Source of the DNA: a virus
Virus record (IMG/VR): IMGVR_UViG_3300027974_000157
Coordinates: 1-23,718 of that record
Length of the DNA stretch: 23,718 nt
Direction: 5' to 3' (one strand)
Shown: piece by piece, positions 22,323 through 23,718 of the stretch
How positions within the stretch are numbered: the stretch's first letter is position 1
Layout: each line of letters begins with the position of its first letter
Notes under the pieces: model-generated
Seen by the model: the letters and a program-made list of their open reading frames with translations, nothing else
What the model was told of the DNA's origin: nothing
The model's database searches: none
Translations under genes and position numbers: made by a program

Positions 22323-22549
22323 TAGTGGTTCATCCTGTTTTTGACTAGGTCCCAGGCAACGGAAAACAGTAGCCCGGCGACCCCAGCAATTGCGAATATC
22401 CTAGAACGGAGGTGTTCTAGGGCAGAAACTCTATTTACCACATCCGCGTAGTTTGACAAGCTGGTCTCGACCATTTGGTACAACTGGACCTGGCGCTCTT
22501 CCATCCGGGCCAATTTGATTTCTATGCTCCAAACTTGCTCCTCACTCAT
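22322..22549 (-). CDS. Coiled-coil/TM protein, holin- or XhlA-like (75 aa)
   Basis: Residues 1-47 are a heptad-like amphipathic helix (IEIKLARMEERQVQLYQMVE, then VVNRVSALEHLRSR), followed by one hydrophobic segment IFAIAGVAGLLFSVAWDLV (about 51-69) and the tail KNRMNH. This layout, an N-terminal coiled coil plus a C-terminal membrane helix, is that of haemolysin XhlA-type proteins and small phage holins. It overlaps the 42-aa lipoprotein (ATGA) and the fibre-like gene (TAATG). With the lipoprotein it could form a lysis pair. An alternative is a tail-anchored membrane protein of the virion or a superinfection factor. Confidence 0.65.
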   Translation of the reverse strand: MSEEQVWSIEIKLARMEERQVQLYQMVETSLSNYADVVNRVSALEHLRSRIFAIAGVAGLLFSVAWDLVKNRMNH

Positions 22550-22674
22550 GGCTTAGTAGCCCCAAGGTCAGATGTAGCACCCATGTCCGAGTAGACTGGC
22601 AAAGCATTGTTATCTTGCTTGCGTGGTGAGCAGGATGAAAAAGCAAGGCATAGGATGACCAGCGGAATATTCAT
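22546..22674 (-). CDS. 42-aa predicted lipoprotein, possible outer-membrane spanin subunit
   Basis: The ATG at 22674-22672 overlaps the TGA of the upstream gene (TGATG), so it is preferred to the longer frame from 22770. The product begins MNIPLVILCLAFSSCSPRKQ and is followed by a short polar region ending SDLGATKP. The FSSC box at residues 12-15 resembles a signal peptidase II lipobox, although -3 is Phe. After cleavage only about 28 residues would remain, like an Rz1-type o-spanin in size but not strongly Pro-rich. A lipoprotein suggests a Gram-negative-type host envelope. Confidence 0.6.
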   Translation of the reverse strand: MNIPLVILCLAFSSCSPRKQDNNALPVYSDMGATSDLGATKP

Positions 22675-23108
22675 CAAGCTGCGGTGATGGTGATTGATGG
22701 AGACCATCCAGATGTGGGGATGTAGTTTGCGTCTGTGGATGCATTCGAGGCGTAAACAGAATAAACCCAACTATCTGAATCTAGGTCAAAACTTGGGTCA
22801 ATTAGTTTCCATGCTCCAAACGGAGAATCCAATATTGCTCCGACTTCGTCATCCCATATTTGAGCATTTGGTGAAAGTAATAAATAATTACCTAACGAAT
22901 AACAAATTCCAGTTTTTATGTATGAGTTATGTCCATTGCTAATTGGAAAGCCTTGTTCTGGTATTTTTTTTGTATATGTACCAATATATATACCAGCACC
23001 TAAAATAATAACGCTAGCCGTACTCGCCACAGGAATCCCGCTAGGTGCGGCTCCACCACCAACCTTGCGGATGTTTTGCACTCCTAGTCCTAGAGATAAT
23101 CTTGGCAT
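22674..23108 (-). CDS. Fibre- or adhesin-associated protein (144 aa)
   Basis: The start MPRLSLGLGVQNIRKVGGGA is a familiar N terminus of small phage tail-associated proteins; the in-frame TTG at 23123 lacks support. The rest is a Tyr/Ser/Trp-rich beta domain (GAGIYIGTYTKKIPEQGFPI, then SDSWVYSVYASNASTDANYI) ending in SPSITITAA, similar to carbohydrate-binding or structural decoration modules. The gene is AT-rich (about 27% GC at 22861-22920), unlike most of the window, which suggests recent acquisition. No clear SD precedes the ATG; the hairpins at 23126-23177 lie directly upstream. Confidence 0.65.
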   Translation of the reverse strand: MPRLSLGLGVQNIRKVGGGAAPSGIPVASTASVIILGAGIYIGTYTKKIPEQGFPISNGHNSYIKTGICYSLGNYLLLSPNAQIWDDEVGAILDSPFGAWKLIDPSFDLDSDSWVYSVYASNASTDANYIPTSGWSPSITITAA

Positions 23109-23125
23109 AAAATTACAATGCAATC

Positions 23126-23177
23126 ACCCGCCAAGGACTTGAACCTTTGGCGGGTTGACTGCTAATAGGTAATTAGC
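23126..23177 (-). other. Two consecutive RNA hairpins, one with a T-arm-like loop
   Basis: Hairpin 1 has arms ACCCGCCAAGG (23126-23136) and CCTTTGGCGGGT (23144-23155), 11 bp with one bulged base, and a 7-nt loop; read on the minus strand the loop is TTCAAGT, as in a tRNA T-arm. Hairpin 2 has GCTAA (23161-23165), a 7-nt loop and TTAGC (23173-23177), overlapping the stop of the 78-aa gene. Neither is followed by a T-run, so neither is a standard terminator. They may block or stabilise mRNA ends or control the next start. A complete tRNA cannot be folded here. Confidence 0.5.
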
Positions 23178-23409
23178 CCTTGTAGGCAATCACACGTCCA
23201 GTTCCAGCAGTGAAGCTGTTAAACTGTCCGTAGATTATGTTACCGGAACCGATCGTCACGCCTGTCAGTGTGCCATCGTAGTCTCCTGCGATAGCGCTGA
23301 AGGTCGTGTCGGCCAGCATTTGGATTGCCCAATATGCCTGCCCGGCAACGCCTGTGGTGCCAACGGTAAAACCGTTCCTAGCTCCAAAACGATCTAAATC
23401 GGCAGACAT
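23173..23409 (-). CDS. Small virion-type beta protein (78 aa)
   Basis: The start at 23409 overlaps the TAA of the upstream gene (TAATG). The product is MSADLDRFGARNGFTVGTTG with later LTGVTIGSGNIIYGQFNSFT and VIAYKG. The 'G-V-T-I-x-x-G-x-x-I-Y-G-x-F-x-S-F...G-R-V-I-A-Y' pattern recurs in small phage proteins near head-tail genes (from memory, function unknown); they are thought to be decoration or adaptor proteins. All beta, no membrane segment or catalytic motif. Confidence 0.65.
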   Translation of the reverse strand: MSADLDRFGARNGFTVGTTGVAGQAYWAIQMLADTTFSAIAGDYDGTLTGVTIGSGNIIYGQFNSFTAGTGRVIAYKG

Positions 23410-23600
23410 TAGCTGTAGACCGGGATCTTGTACGAAGTGCCGTTGAGACGAACCGTAATTCCCAGGGTCGCAGTACCAGAGACAAAAGTCCCAGTAGTTG
23501 CGGTCGTGATGAATTCCAGTGTGGTGGCTTCTGTTCCAGCATCAATCCGGACAGGCTTCCCTTTTGCTCTTAATTCGCGACGAATATATATATCACTCAT
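23409..23600 (-). CDS. Small hypothetical virion-type protein (63 aa)
   Basis: The start ATG at 23600-23598 overlaps the upstream TGA (ATGA) and the stop overlaps the next ATG (TAATG), so both ends are set by coupling. The product, MSDIYIRRELRAKGKPVRID onward, has a basic N terminus and then Thr-rich beta strands (LGITVRLNGTSYKIPVYS). It seems to be a small structural protein like its neighbour. It is not recognised further. Confidence 0.6.
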   Translation of the reverse strand: MSDIYIRRELRAKGKPVRIDAGTEATTLEFITTATTGTFVSGTATLGITVRLNGTSYKIPVYS

Positions 23601-23718
23601 GGATCTAATTTCCTATGTTTTGCCCAAACTTGTTTGATTGTATCGGCTTTATGTCTTGGGCGGAACTTGGAGCCGAGTTTTTGTTCTAGTGCGTGATAAC
23701 CTTTTAGAATGTTGCGAC
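23597..23718 (-). CDS. Hypothetical protein, C-terminal part (gene enters from the right edge)
   Basis: The only open minus-strand frame at this edge ends in TGA (23599-23597), overlapping the next ATG (ATGA). The 39 visible residues begin RNILKGYHALEQKLGSKFRP and continue RHKADTIKQVWAKHRKLDP: basic and helical. Similar 'YHALEQKLG..FRPRHKADTIRQ' ends are found in small phage proteins located among structural genes (from memory). The 5' part and function cannot be seen. Confidence 0.6.
   Translation of the reverse strand, partial: RNILKGYHALEQKLGSKFRPRHKADTIKQVWAKHRKLDP

Noticed and set aside
23100-23180. Possible tRNA on the minus strand (TTCAAGT loop and GCTAA/TTAGC stem)
   Set aside because: No 5' acceptor strand pairs with the 3' arm, there is no D-arm, the variable region does not fit, and one stem contains the stop codon of the 78-aa gene.
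1-23718. T7-type phage RNA polymerase promoters, CRISPR arrays, integrase/att sites, transposons
   Set aside because: No repeated 20-23 nt promoter-like consensus, no spaced direct repeats, and no integrase or transposase motifs were seen in any frame by eye.

Overview
This window looks like part of the genome of an uncultured tailed bacteriophage with a short-tailed (T7-like, podovirus) virion. Every convincing gene but one is on the minus strand, so transcription runs from high to low coordinates. Genes are packed end to end: stops and starts mostly overlap as ATGA or TAATG, and many starts have strong Shine-Dalgarno sequences such as AAGGAGG. Those SDs, a small predicted lipoprotein and an LPS-type glycosyltransferase suggest a Gram-negative host that uses SD initiation; the host cannot be named. 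No integrase, tRNA gene, CRISPR array, transposase, terminase, portal or capsid gene was seen. The head genes are presumably upstream, beyond position 23718.

In transcription order, 23718-20060 holds small structural or adhesion proteins, a coiled-coil/TM holin-like protein overlapping a 42-residue predicted lipoprotein (a candidate lysis pair), two fibre-like proteins and a 43-aa microprotein. 20063-17511 holds probable tail tubular A-like and tail nozzle B-like proteins. 17514-7593 is the internal-virion (DNA ejection) cassette: a GNAT-like protein, a Pro-rich 158-aa protein, 612-aa and 321-aa proteins, and a giant 2078-aa polyvalent protein with an HEILH zinc-peptidase motif and several further enzyme-like modules. 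A GH108-like muramidase follows (7319-6495).

From 6511 to 3169 lies DNA metabolism: a PD-(D/E)XK-like nuclease, a Hjc-like Holliday-junction resolvase, an SSB-like protein with an acidic DDGAPF tip, a RecB/Cas4-like exonuclease and several small phage proteins. From 3182 to 1 is an accessory cassette: GT8-like and GT9-like glycosyltransferases, a 2OG-Fe(II) oxygenase and very small membrane or unknown proteins, all translationally coupled.

The main anomaly is one plus-strand gene at 7318-7590. It fits exactly between the giant ejection-protein gene and the muramidase gene, and its start codon overlaps the muramidase start in a CATG palindrome. It encodes a short protein with a Sec signal peptide and four G-x-aromatic/aliphatic-[SD]-G repeats, and a possible extended -10 element lies just upstream. 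It looks like a phage moron that could be expressed independently. Other points of interest are the domain mosaic and AT-rich island inside the 2078-aa gene, the hydroxylase plus glycosyltransferase cassette, and the paired hairpins at 23126-23177. No gene-free stretch exceeds 300 bases.
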